From Saccharibacillus soli (lineage in GTDB: Bacteria > Bacillota > Bacilli > Paenibacillales > Paenibacillaceae), in assembly GCA_002189105.1 (NCBI GenBank), contig NIOB01000008.1, positions 186,001 through 250,000 of the forward strand: 64,000 bases of DNA. Direction: 5' to 3'. Position numbers and translations under genes: made by a program. Numbering within the stretch: position 1 is the stretch's first letter; each line of letters opens with the position of its first letter. Shown here one piece after another: positions 17,103 through 25,325 of the stretch. Under the pieces are notes generated by a model. That model was not told the origin of the DNA, made no database searches, and saw only the letters and a program-made list of their open reading frames with translations.

Positions 17103-17999
17103 ATCAATCTGCATGCGCTGCGTTTATTTTATGAGACGGCTTCACTGGGCAGCGTGACCCGTGCCTCGGAGAAACTGAATATCAGCCAGCCCGCGATCAC
17201 CGCGCAGATCAAGAAATTTGAGCAGGAACTGGCGCTCCCCTTGCTGCGCCGCGAAGGGCGCGGCATCGCCCTGACTGAGGCCGGCCGCGAGATGCACCGG
17301 CTGGCGGGCCGCCTGTTTGCGGCTGAGCGCCGAATGGAAGATTTCGCCGCCGCTTACGGCAGCGGCGAAGTTGGCAGCGTACACATCGCCGCCACCTACC
17401 TGCCGGCAAATTTCCTGCTGCCGGGCTGGATTGCCGCCTTCAAGCGGCGGCATGAGCAGGTTGAGCTGTCGGTCACGACGACACACTCAGGCGGCGCTTT
17501 ACAGCGCCTGCTCGATCTCAAGGCGGATCTCGCCGTCTACGGCGGACAGCCCGAACGCCATTCGGACGAGATCGAGGCCGAAGAACTGTTCCGCGACGAA
17601 TTGTGGTTCGTCGTCGCCCCTGAGCATCGCTATGCGAATCGCAGCGTCTCGCTCACCGAGATGATGCGGGAGCCGTTTGTTATGCGCGGCGAGGGCAGCT
17701 CCACCCGCGAGCGGCTGTTCGCGCTGTGCCGCACGCATGGGCTGCCAGCGCCCCGAGTTGCGCTCGCGTTCAGCGGATTGCCCGAGGCGATCCGCGCAGT
17801 AGTGGCGGGTTACGGCGCGAACTTCGTATCCTCGCTGGTGGTACGTGACCAAGTCGCGCGAGGCGAGCTGTCCCGCGTCTTGGTCGAAGACGCGGCCTTG
17901 CAGAACGTAATTGCCGTCTGCACCCGGCGCGGCGAAGCACTGTCTCCAGCCGCCTCGAATCTGCTGAACCTGATCCGCAGTATGAACAGCAGCGGATAG
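17103..17999 (+). CDS. LysR-family transcriptional regulator with apparent ATC start
   Basis: The protein shows the LysR N-terminus NLHALRLFYETASLGSVTRA, then SEKLNISQPAITAQIKKFE, which is the winged helix-turn-helix. The effector domain follows to residue 298. Reading upstream, the frame meets TAA at 17085-17087 with no ATG, GTG or TTG between that stop and codon 18. The GGGAGG ribosome site at 17089-17094 lies eight bases from ATC 17103, exactly where family members have ATG followed by NLHALR. A CTG at 17097 is only two bases from the site. The GTG at 17154 would delete the first helix. I therefore infer ATC initiation, or an ATG-to-ATC change or error. It is divergent from the O-methyltransferase gene. 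Confidence 0.8.
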   Translation: MNLHALRLFYETASLGSVTRASEKLNISQPAITAQIKKFEQELALPLLRREGRGIALTEAGREMHRLAGRLFAAERRMEDFAAAYGSGEVGSVHIAATYLPANFLLPGWIAAFKRRHEQVELSVTTTHSGGALQRLLDLKADLAVYGGQPERHSDEIEAEELFRDELWFVVAPEHRYANRSVSLTEMMREPFVMRGEGSSTRERLFALCRTHGLPAPRVALAFSGLPEAIRAVVAGYGANFVSSLVVRDQVARGELSRVLVEDAALQNVIAVCTRRGEALSPAASNLLNLIRSMNSSG

Positions 18000-18003
18000 A
18001 CCA

Positions 18004-18034
18004 AAGAACCGCATGCTCATGCTGCGGTTCTTGG
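18004..18034. terminator. Terminator-like hairpin after the LysR gene
   Basis: AAGAACCGCA (18004-18013) pairs with TGCGGTTCTT (18023-18032). The T tract after it is short, so efficiency is uncertain. Confidence 0.5.
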
Positions 18035-18044
18035 TTTATCGTTT

Positions 18045-18115
18045 GTGTATCTTCTATCTCCAATCGTCTGTCTACCTTCTATCGTCTGTCATCTGCGGTC
18101 TGTCTACCTTCCATA
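18045..18115. repeat. Degenerate short repeats overlapping the end of the hydrolase gene
   Basis: Variants of CTTCTATC, CGTCTGTCTACC and TCGTCTGTC recur four or five times between about 18050 and 18110. The hydrolase gene on the minus strand ends within this run, so its last residues (MEGRQTADDRR) derive from the repeats and are probably not conserved. Confidence 0.4.
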
Positions 18116-19620
18116 CCTGCATCCTCCCCTTGTCCTTGGATCAGCGTATGCTTCGTTCCCTTTGCCACTTTTAGCGCCGATAGATCAACAGGCTCTCCCT
18201 TTAGGTATTTATCGAAGAAGGCCATCGTATAATCTTCGATCACCGTGTGCGCTCCGCGTGCATCCAGGCCGGATGCCGCAGACAGCAGCGGCGAATAAAG
18301 CGGCGTATCGGAGAAGCTGGTATGGTCGGTACGCTCAAGAGTGAGTACATAATTACCCCCAGCAGCGGCATGATCCTGACGCTTCAGCAGCTCGCCCACG
18401 GTCTGCTCATATTGTTCCCGGGTAGCCCCGACTGCGGCCAGCTGTTCATCGCTCATCGCATCTGCACCAAAAGTCCCTTTCGCCTGGATCAGCATGAACG
18501 GACGACCAATGCCCTGCGGCGCACGCAGTGATCCATAAAATCCTCCATCCATGTTGATGCCCGCCTGAAGGCGATCGTCACTAAGCAGCGTCTGAACGGC
18601 CGCCGCTCCACCCAACGAATAGCCGACAATCCCGATCTTATCAAGATCCATGCGCTTCGCAAACCTTTCGGCCGCCTGCGAAGTTCCTTCCTCCGCTGGT
18701 GTCGTTGAACCTTTCTCCATCTCCTCCAGTTGATCCAGTACGAACTTGACATCCGGCACCCAGACTTCATCCGCTAGTTGGTCAAAGGCATGATTATCCA
18801 GCTTCTGCCCGGCATCGGCATAGAACGGTATGACGGTTCCATCGGGAAACACGGTCACATTCGTTCCTCCTGCATGTTCGATGCCAACCACGATGTAGCC
18901 CTGCGAAGCCAGCTGTTCGGTCAAGAAAGTACTCTGTCCACTCCAGCCTCGATTGCCATGCGAATACAAGATGACCGGATACTGCTTCTCCTCCGTCGAT
19001 AGCGGAGCCGCTTCCATGGAACGGGACTTGACCAGCCGCAGGCTGTCGAACAGAAACGGCGGCACCCCTTCATTCTGACCAAACGCATTGGCGAAGATTT
19101 TCGGATGTTTCAGGTAAGGCGCCGCCTGGCTCGATTCGTGTTCATCTGTCGGGTACCAGAACTGCACGGACAGCTTCCGCCGTTCTGTCGGAGACTCGGC
19201 ATGAACCTGGGGCCTTGAGCGATCCGTCCAGGTATAAGTGACCGTCCCCACGGAGTAAGGTCCTTTGAGCGGCTCGAACTTGAGAACCGGCAGCGCAATC
19301 GGCAGCAGGACTGCCACAGCTCCATAGAGCAGAGCTACTGTGAAGATTAACAGTCGGATTCCGCGTCTGCGCTGAACCGGATTCGCTCCCTGCCTCTTCT
19401 GCCGCCAGCTTCGCAGCAGCAGGATGATCGGCAGCAGGGTCAGCAGGTAGAGTGGAATCATTTCCCACCTTGCCCCTTCATACTTGACATGAAGAAGCAG
19501 AAGAACCAAGGAGATCGCCCATCCAAACATGACGCTTCTTTTCAAGCTCACTCCCCTTAGGCAGATCCCTGCCAGCAATATCATGTTCATAAATGCCAAT
19601 ACCAGTTCCAGGCTTCTCAC
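18079..19620 (-). CDS. Membrane-anchored alpha/beta hydrolase, PAF-acetylhydrolase II type
   Basis: The 513-residue protein starts at GTG 19620, behind GAGGAATATGA. The first 120 residues contain about four hydrophobic helices (LVLAFMNMILLAGICLRG; LLIFTVALLYGAVAVLLPIAL), so the enzyme is membrane-tethered. The catalytic domain resembles platelet-activating-factor acetylhydrolase isoform II. It has the oxyanion region PVILYSHGNRGWSGQ, the nucleophile elbow GIVGYSLGGAAA, an Asp in INMDGG and the catalytic His in ERTDHTSFSD. It probably cleaves short-chain esters at the outer membrane face. The extreme C-terminus overlaps a repeat run. The gene is divergent from the RNA-repair cassette. Confidence 0.82.
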   Translation of the reverse strand: MRSLELVLAFMNMILLAGICLRGVSLKRSVMFGWAISLVLLLLHVKYEGARWEMIPLYLLTLLPIILLLRSWRQKRQGANPVQRRRGIRLLIFTVALLYGAVAVLLPIALPVLKFEPLKGPYSVGTVTYTWTDRSRPQVHAESPTERRKLSVQFWYPTDEHESSQAAPYLKHPKIFANAFGQNEGVPPFLFDSLRLVKSRSMEAAPLSTEEKQYPVILYSHGNRGWSGQSTFLTEQLASQGYIVVGIEHAGGTNVTVFPDGTVIPFYADAGQKLDNHAFDQLADEVWVPDVKFVLDQLEEMEKGSTTPAEEGTSQAAERFAKRMDLDKIGIVGYSLGGAAAVQTLLSDDRLQAGINMDGGFYGSLRAPQGIGRPFMLIQAKGTFGADAMSDEQLAAVGATREQYEQTVGELLKRQDHAAAGGNYVLTLERTDHTSFSDTPLYSPLLSAASGLDARGAHTVIEDYTMAFFDKYLKGEPVDLSALKVAKGTKHTLIQGQGEDAGMEGRQTADDRR

Positions 19621-19826
19621 TCATATTCCTCATCTCTTTTTATTTAGTACATTCGTATTATAAAGAGGAATTTTAATTAATACAAGTGTGTGATAAAAAA
19701 GATTTTTACTGATCTACACTCTGCGGAAACGGGACTTGAAGCCCCCGTTCCTTCGCGGCATGCACAAACCCGACTGATTAGGGTATAGTAAGAGAGGAAC
19801 CGCCCCCGAAAGGAGGTGAATTCCTG

Positions 19827-20801
19827 ATGAATACGATTCATATGCTGATCGGTATTCCCGGCAGCGGCAAAAGTGTCTACGCCCGCAAGCTCGAAAAGGC
19901 AACCCGAGGGGTCATCGTCTCCAGCGATGCCATCCGGCTTCGGTTGTTCGGCGGCGAGTCCAAGCAGAAAAACACCTACGTCATCTTTGACGAGGCGTTT
20001 CGTGAGATTGGACAAGTGCTGGCCACCGGACGCGATGTGATCTTCGACGCGACGAACGTGGACCGTGATCGCAGAAGCAAGTTTCTGAAGCGCTTTGCCG
20101 ATTGCGCGGTTGAAGCCCATTTCTTCGATACGCCGTATGAGATCGCGCAGCGCCGAATTGCAGGCCGTAAACGTAAGCTGGATGACAAGATTCTAACTAA
20201 ATACGCGAAGAATCTTCAGTTCCCCCTGCTTGGCGAAGGCTTTGCTGCGGTGCATCTTGTCCATACGCCCGATGAAGCATCCGCCGACCATGCCTTACTG
20301 GAACGCGCTGAGGTCGAGCAGCTGCTCCACCAGCAAGCCGGACATGATGAACTATTTACCTGCCTGTCTCGCCATCCCCTGTTTGCGCAGATGATCGGTT
20401 ATGACCAGGGCAATCCTTTTCACAGTCGAACCTTGTCTCAGCATACGTACGCCGTACTGGAGTATGTGCATGCGTTCTACGAGGAGGAGGATCGGCTGGC
20501 TATGCAGTGGACGGCTCTGCTGCACGATATAGGCAAGCCCTTCTGCAAAGTGTGGAAAGAAAGCCGGAGCTACTACTCCTACTTCGGTCATGAACACGTG
20601 TCGGCAGCGATGGCCTGTCATCTGCTGACTGAACTCGGTTACTCCGAAGATTTTGTACAGGATGTGGCCGGTCGAACGGAGATGCACATGGAGATTCTGC
20701 ACGGCGGAGACGCTGGAGCCTCGAACATCTACCATCTGCTGGGTGGAGAACGGTTGGCGAAGATGTACTTTTTTGCCCAAGCCGACGAATATGGAAAATA
20801 A
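19827..20801 (+). CDS. Polynucleotide-kinase-like P-loop protein fused to an HD phosphohydrolase domain
   Basis: The 324-residue protein begins at ATG 19827, ten bases after a perfect AAAGGAGGTGA. The N-terminal domain (about 1-150) is a P-loop kinase with GIPGSGKS, the Asp of VSSDAIRLRLFG, DVIFDATNVDRDRR and a lid RRIAGRKRK. This is the layout of 5'-OH polynucleotide kinases. The C-terminal domain (about 175-324) is HD type, with a His in LSQHTYAVLEYV, the ALLHDIGKPFC signature and GHEHVSAAMA. A kinase plus HD phosphodiesterase would heal both RNA ends (5'-OH and 2',3'-cyclic phosphate). An RNA ligase gene follows 61 bases later. Runella HD-Pnk is the known relative I recall, with the domains in the opposite order. 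Confidence 0.8.
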   Translation: MNTIHMLIGIPGSGKSVYARKLEKATRGVIVSSDAIRLRLFGGESKQKNTYVIFDEAFREIGQVLATGRDVIFDATNVDRDRRSKFLKRFADCAVEAHFFDTPYEIAQRRIAGRKRKLDDKILTKYAKNLQFPLLGEGFAAVHLVHTPDEASADHALLERAEVEQLLHQQAGHDELFTCLSRHPLFAQMIGYDQGNPFHSRTLSQHTYAVLEYVHAFYEEEDRLAMQWTALLHDIGKPFCKVWKESRSYYSYFGHEHVSAAMACHLLTELGYSEDFVQDVAGRTEMHMEILHGGDAGASNIYHLLGGERLAKMYFFAQADEYGK

Positions 20802-20862
20802 GATCAGCCCGTTACATCGTATGCACCAGAATTCCGATTTACAGATTCGATGAGGTGATTCC

Positions 20863-21498
20863 ATGAAAATTAAATATCCCAAGACCATGCACCTTCCCTG
20901 GTCGCGCAGCTATACCGACGACGACAAGATTCTCAGGGACACGACACATTTTGCTGGGCGAGAAGTTGTCGTTACGGAAAAAATGGACGGAGAAAATACG
21001 ACGTTGTACTCCGATCACATCCATGCCCGCTCACTCGACAGCAAAGATCATCCGTCCAGACATTATGTCAAGACGCTGCACGGAGGCATCCGCTATTTGA
21101 TTCCTCAAGATTGGCGGCTGTGCGGGGAAAATATGTATGCCAAACATTCGATTTATTATGATGCACTCCCGGATTATCTCATGCTGTTCTCCGTATGGAA
21201 TGAACGCAATGAATGTCTATCGTGGGATGATACGGAGCGTATGGCGCAGGAGCTTGGACTCCAGACCGTGCCGGTACTCTATCGGGGCATCTGGGACGAG
21301 AAGGCCGTCAAGGCGTGTTATACGAAAATCTCCCAATGCGGCGGTGAACAGGAAGGTTATGTCGTGCGGTTAGCCGAATCTTTTGCGTATGATGACTTCA
21401 AGCGCAGCCTCGCCAAGTTTGTACGCAAGAACCATGTCCAGACCGATGAACACTGGCTGAGTCGCCCGATCGAGCCGAACAAGCTCAAAACGTCCTAA
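20863..21498 (+). CDS. RNA ligase family protein
   Basis: The 211-residue product starts at ATG 20863, after GAGGTGATTCC. Nucleotidyltransferase motifs occur in order. Motif I is VTEKMDGENTTLY with the nucleophilic Lys40. An Arg follows in HARSLDSK. Motif III is LCGENMYAKHSI, and motif IIIa-like MLFSVWN follows. Motif IV is EGYVVR, and motif V is LAKFVRKNH. All residues needed for ATP-dependent ligation are present, although the protein is short and lacks a large C-terminal domain. With the upstream kinase-HD protein it makes a complete heal-and-seal set for broken RNA, possibly tRNA cut by anticodon nucleases. No toxin or nuclease gene is adjacent. Confidence 0.85.
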   Translation: MKIKYPKTMHLPWSRSYTDDDKILRDTTHFAGREVVVTEKMDGENTTLYSDHIHARSLDSKDHPSRHYVKTLHGGIRYLIPQDWRLCGENMYAKHSIYYDALPDYLMLFSVWNERNECLSWDDTERMAQELGLQTVPVLYRGIWDEKAVKACYTKISQCGGEQEGYVVRLAESFAYDDFKRSLAKFVRKNHVQTDEHWLSRPIEPNKLKTS

Positions 21499-21574
21499 CG
21501 ATCGTGCACGACCAAAAAACAAATAAGCCAATCCATTATCAAACATCGAATTGACTTGAGAAGGTATTGACTTG

Positions 21575-21690
21575 AAAGGAGCGTTTACCATGTAATCCCG
21601 AGCGAAATATCCAACACCGAAAGATGGAAATCCAAAAGATCCACGTCCGGATTGTGCAGACCCAAGACATGTTGCAATCTCATTCTCTTC
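21575..21690 (+). pseudogene. Ribosome site followed by ATG-TAA; possible broken small ORF
   Basis: AAAGGAG (21575-21581) lies eight bases before ATG 21590, which is directly followed by TAA. Past the TAA the same frame stays open for about 45 codons and reads SRAKYPTPKDGNPKDPRPD, then CADPRHVA, which looks protein-like. Either a small protein has lost codon 2 to a nonsense change, or this is a start-stop element. Two direct copies of ATTGACTTGA (21550-21559 and 21566-21575) precede it. Confidence 0.3.
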
Positions 21691-21692
21691 CT

Positions 21693-22070
21693 CTACATCA
21701 CACGAATCCGCTTGGCCCCAGCCAGCCCTCTAAGTTCCAATTGCAGGCGATCCTTCTGATCGTCGGGCACCTTCATCTCCACGCCATAATAATATTGATT
21801 GTTCTCCAGCTTGTTCCAGCGAAGTTCCCCTTCAAAATGCAGCGGTTCCTCATTCAACACAAAATCCAGCGCTACACAGATTCGATTATGACCGACCGGA
21901 ATTTCCAGCGGAAGCGATACCAGACAGCCCGAACGACTGATGTCGTGCATCAGCGCAGGGACAGGTTTACGCGGTGCAGGTGTGAAATTCAGGCTAACGA
22001 TATACAGTTCAAAGGCAATCGGCTCATCCAATACATAACGAAATGGTGATTTCCTGCGATTCCCGGGCAT
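21693..22070 (-). CDS. PilZ-domain protein (cyclic di-GMP binding)
   Basis: The 125-residue protein starts at ATG 22070, eight bases after GGAGG; the open frame upstream lacks a ribosome site. PilZ motifs are present: the Arg-rich RRKSPFRY near the N-terminus and DISRSGCLVSLP (D/NxSxxG) about 45 residues later. The beta-barrel continues to the end (LEGELRW-like FEGELRWNKLEN). It is a single-domain cyclic di-GMP effector, likely acting on motility or surface behaviour through a partner protein. A GGDEF protein is encoded elsewhere in the window (40386-41390). Confidence 0.82.
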   Translation of the reverse strand: MPGNRRKSPFRYVLDEPIAFELYIVSLNFTPAPRKPVPALMHDISRSGCLVSLPLEIPVGHNRICVALDFVLNEEPLHFEGELRWNKLENNQYYYGVEMKVPDDQKDRLQLELRGLAGAKRIRVM

Positions 22071-22299
22071 ACGAATACCTCCATTTTCTGGAAAGTTATT
22101 TTTTCTTATCATCGGTCTGCTTGCTTGTAAAGTGAAGAGTCTCTCGAACAAGTTAACCAAATATAGACGAAAGACCCGATTCCTCCAACCAGCTGCCTGA
22201 CAAAGAGGAGCGCGGTCGCACTGGAGCCTACGACTTCACACCTATAGACCTATAGGCAGCTCTCCATCCGGTGGGGAATCTCTTATCCATGGTGCCATA

Positions 22300-22322
22300 A
22301 AAAAAGAGAGCCTCTCGGCTCC
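22300..22322 (-). terminator. Terminator of the sugar ABC/YesMN operon
   Basis: On the minus strand GGAGCCGAGAGGCTCTC forms a short GC-rich hairpin followed by seven T residues, just after the response-regulator stop codon. Confidence 0.75.
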
Positions 22323-22338
22323 CCTGGCTTACTCCCGT

Positions 22339-23511
22339 TTAACATCTGCTCCGAATCTGCTCCCGATACTCCGACGGCGTACAGCCAATCCGCTTGCGGA
22401 ACACCTGCGAGAAATGGCGCACATCCGGGTAACCGACTCGTTCGGCGATGTCACCGACCTTGAGTTCGGACTCGCCCAACATCTCCATCGCCCGATCCAG
22501 ACGAATCTGGGTGATATAGTCCTTGAACCCCTGTCCGGTCTTCTGTTTAAACAGCTGACTGAAATAAGCAGGGTTTAGATAAACGATCGAAGCCACCTTT
22601 TCCAGCGACAACTCCGCCCCATAACGCGCCTTTATGTATTGCAGCGCCACTTCAACCGCCTGTTCGCCGCCGCTGGCGTAATGGTCGTAGACTTGATATT
22701 CCGAAGATTCGCGCATCCGCCGAACTTCACCCGGAACCTGCGAAGGGTCTTCGATTCTGCCGGACATCAGCAGTTGAAAAGGCTTCTTCAGATAACGCTT
22801 GAGGTAGCTGCGCAGCTCCTCGTTCAGCGAAGAGAGACTGCTGCCTGGAGCCAGCTTGACCAGACCCAGCAGGCTTTTGGCGTCGATGCTCGCCACGAAG
22901 CCGCTGCCCGCTGAAGCGATCAGCTCGTTCATGACGTTTTCCACGATAAAATGCTCCAGCTTCGTATCTCCGTCGCTCTCCACATGTACCATCAGCAGAT
23001 GGAAATCCGGGTACGCCTCGGTAAAAGAAGCCAGGTCAATGCCGCCCAGATCCAGTCCCGACGCCCAACGTGCAAATACAGCTTCGCGCAGGAACCTGAG
23101 ATTCTGCTTGAGCAGCTGATTCTCCTTCGCCCGGACATTGCTCTCCGCGACTTCTTCGCTCATCTTCTTGACCAGTTCCACCAGGATGTCTTTGCCGATC
23201 GGCTTGAGCAGGTAGTCCCGCGCGCCCAGCCGCACCGCTTTCTTCGCATATTCAAATTCGGAATATGCCGAGATCACCACCCATTTGGCGTCCGGGTGCA
23301 GCGAACGCGAGACTTCCATCAGTTCAAGGCCATTCATGCCCGGCATCAGCACGTCGGTCAGCACCAGGTCGATCAGTTCGCTCTTGAGCCGCTGCACCGC
23401 ATCGATTGGCCCTTCCGCCAGAATGACGCGATGCTGGGGAAACGACCGCTCGATCGTACGCTGAATCCCGCTGCGGATAATCGGTTCATCGTCTACAACG
23501 AGTATGTTCAC
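22339..23511 (-). CDS. Response regulator with AraC-type output (YesN family)
   Basis: The 390-residue protein has a receiver domain at 1-120: VDDEPIIRSGI, the phospho-acceptor in LVLTDVLMPGMNGLEL and the conserved Lys of DYLLKPIGKD. A helical linker follows, then a C-terminal AraC DNA-binding domain (about 285-385) with LSLEKVASIVYLNPAYFSQLF and IAERVGYPDVRHFSQVF. Its start overlaps the end of the histidine-kinase gene. As the last gene of the sugar transporter operon, it probably activates that operon when the kinase senses an extracellular sugar or a loaded binding protein. Confidence 0.92.
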   Translation of the reverse strand: MNILVVDDEPIIRSGIQRTIERSFPQHRVILAEGPIDAVQRLKSELIDLVLTDVLMPGMNGLELMEVSRSLHPDAKWVVISAYSEFEYAKKAVRLGARDYLLKPIGKDILVELVKKMSEEVAESNVRAKENQLLKQNLRFLREAVFARWASGLDLGGIDLASFTEAYPDFHLLMVHVESDGDTKLEHFIVENVMNELIASAGSGFVASIDAKSLLGLVKLAPGSSLSSLNEELRSYLKRYLKKPFQLLMSGRIEDPSQVPGEVRRMRESSEYQVYDHYASGGEQAVEVALQYIKARYGAELSLEKVASIVYLNPAYFSQLFKQKTGQGFKDYITQIRLDRAMEMLGESELKVGDIAERVGYPDVRHFSQVFRKRIGCTPSEYREQIRSRC

Positions 23512-25316
23512 GTCAATCCCTCCTCCTCATCAGGCAGCGGGAAGGTTACGCGAACCTTCGTGCCGGTGCCCGGTATGCTGTGGATCGTCAATCCGTATGC
23601 CTCGCCGTACAGAAGCCGGATTCGCCGCTGTACATTCAGCAGGCCGATGCCGGTTCGTCCGCCTTCGCCCAATGCTTCGGCTGCCGGCAGATAATCCAGC
23701 AGCCTTCTCAGGCGAAACAGCGTCCATTCGTCCATGCCCGCGCCATCGTCTTCGACCACGATATGCAGCCGGTCATCTTCGGTCTCGGAATAGATACGCA
23801 GAGTGCCGCCTTCGCGCAGTGGTTCGAGTCCGTATTTGACCGCATTTTCGACAATGGGCTGAAGGATCATCTTGGGCACCGGTGCGTCCAACCAACGTTC
23901 CTCAACGTCGATCTGGGTCATGACCCGCCGACCCAACCGGGTCTCGATGATCGTCAGATACGATTTGAGCTGCTCCAGCTCAAGCCGCAGCCGCACCTTC
24001 GCGCCTTCCTCCCAATCGCTGCTGTAGCGGAACATCTTCGACAGCGACAAGATGACGCCTTCCAGTCGATCATCGCCGCCGCGTTCGTCGAGCATCCAAT
24101 AGATCATGTCGAGCGTGTTGAACAGAAAATGCGGATTCACCTGCGATTGCAGCGCCTGGAGTTGGGCATTTTTCTCACTGATTGAAGCCTGTTTGATGCC
24201 CTCGATCAATCCATCCATCTCCCGCACCATGCGATTGAACGAACCGACCAGCACATTGATCTCTTCATAGGATTGAATATGCACCTGCCCTTTGAAGTTA
24301 CCGGTCTCCACCTGCTTCATCTCGCGGACAAGCCGCTTGAACGGCAGGGAGAACGAACGCGAGACAATCGTCGATAGCAGAGTGGCCGCGATAATCAGCG
24401 CCACGATGACCGTCAGCAGAAACTGCTGCGTCTCGCGCAGCTCCAGCTTGAGGTCGCTCTGCGGTGAAGCCCGCAGAATCGTCCAACCGTTCTTCTCCAC
24501 CTGTCCGGCGGTCAGCAGCCAATCGTCGCTCTCGCGCGCCTGAATATCCCCCGGACGCAGCTCACCCGGCCAATCGACAGGGACGGAAGCCCAGGCTTCC
24601 GGCTCCGAACCGGTGCGAATGATCTCATGCCCCGATCCGTCCCGAATCTCGACCTGGGTATTTTCCCCCAGGCTGGCGTTGGATACGGCGGATGTGATGG
24701 CGTCGGCTTCGACTTCAATCAGCACATAACCGACCGACTTTAGCTCCTCCAACTCAAACACCTGACGTCCAAACGCAAAAACCGGCCGGTCCGTCCAGCC
24801 GCTCATCAACGATTCGGGATAGACGCCAAGCCAGCGGATGTCGCCCTGGGAACGTTTGAGTTCCATAAACCAGGCTTTGTCGGGATAGGTCTGGATGGCA
24901 GCTCCGGTCGAGCGCGCGAAGCTGTATACCTTGCCCTTGTCGCCTAACATGTGAATCCCCACAATGTCGCTGCGGGAGTAGAAGATGGCGCCCAGAATAT
25001 CCGTAATTCGGCGCTCTGCTTGAATCTGGGCATTGGAACCGGACGACGGATAGGACTGACTCAGCAGCCGCATCAGTTCGCCGTTGCTGTTCAGCGTTTT
25101 GCTTACGCTGTCGTAACCGTCCAGCAGCTGCTCAAATAAAGCGACGGTCTGGGACATATTTTTTTCAGCCAAGGCTCCCACCTGATCCCGAACCTGCTCG
25201 GTCGCCCGCTGATAATAAACGAGGCTGACAATTAACAGAAGACCGAGCAGGCTGAACAGGAATACGGGAAACAGTCGGCCGTAAATCGTGTTTAGGCGTT
25301 TCGTTAGGCGTCTCAT
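23508..25316 (-). CDS. Sensor histidine kinase (YesM family)
   Basis: The 602-residue protein has a membrane helix near 13-35, an extracytoplasmic sensor of about 265 residues (dCache-like, with GIHMLGDKGKVYSF), a second helix near 305-325 and a HAMP domain. The phospho-acceptor His lies in QSQVNPHFLFNTLDMIYW, typical of the His_kinase (PF06580) group. The ATPase has ILQPIVENAVKYGLE, VEDDGAGMDEWTL and GGRTGIGLLNVQRR. It follows the second permease by nine bases and overlaps the YesN-type regulator. All elements needed for activity are present. Confidence 0.92.
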   Translation of the reverse strand: MRRLTKRLNTIYGRLFPVFLFSLLGLLLIVSLVYYQRATEQVRDQVGALAEKNMSQTVALFEQLLDGYDSVSKTLNSNGELMRLLSQSYPSSGSNAQIQAERRITDILGAIFYSRSDIVGIHMLGDKGKVYSFARSTGAAIQTYPDKAWFMELKRSQGDIRWLGVYPESLMSGWTDRPVFAFGRQVFELEELKSVGYVLIEVEADAITSAVSNASLGENTQVEIRDGSGHEIIRTGSEPEAWASVPVDWPGELRPGDIQARESDDWLLTAGQVEKNGWTILRASPQSDLKLELRETQQFLLTVIVALIIAATLLSTIVSRSFSLPFKRLVREMKQVETGNFKGQVHIQSYEEINVLVGSFNRMVREMDGLIEGIKQASISEKNAQLQALQSQVNPHFLFNTLDMIYWMLDERGGDDRLEGVILSLSKMFRYSSDWEEGAKVRLRLELEQLKSYLTIIETRLGRRVMTQIDVEERWLDAPVPKMILQPIVENAVKYGLEPLREGGTLRIYSETEDDRLHIVVEDDGAGMDEWTLFRLRRLLDYLPAAEALGEGGRTGIGLLNVQRRIRLLYGEAYGLTIHSIPGTGTKVRVTFPLPDEEEGLT

Positions 25317-25325
25317 AGCTCCATC

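Noticed and set aside
17154-17999. GTG 17154 as the start of the LysR gene
   Set aside because: It has no ribosome site and would delete the first helix of the DNA-binding domain, while conserved LysR residues continue upstream to the ATC codon.
22639-24185. Open frames on the + strand opposite the YesMN genes
   Set aside because: They mirror the codon bias of well-supported genes on the other strand and show no family motifs.
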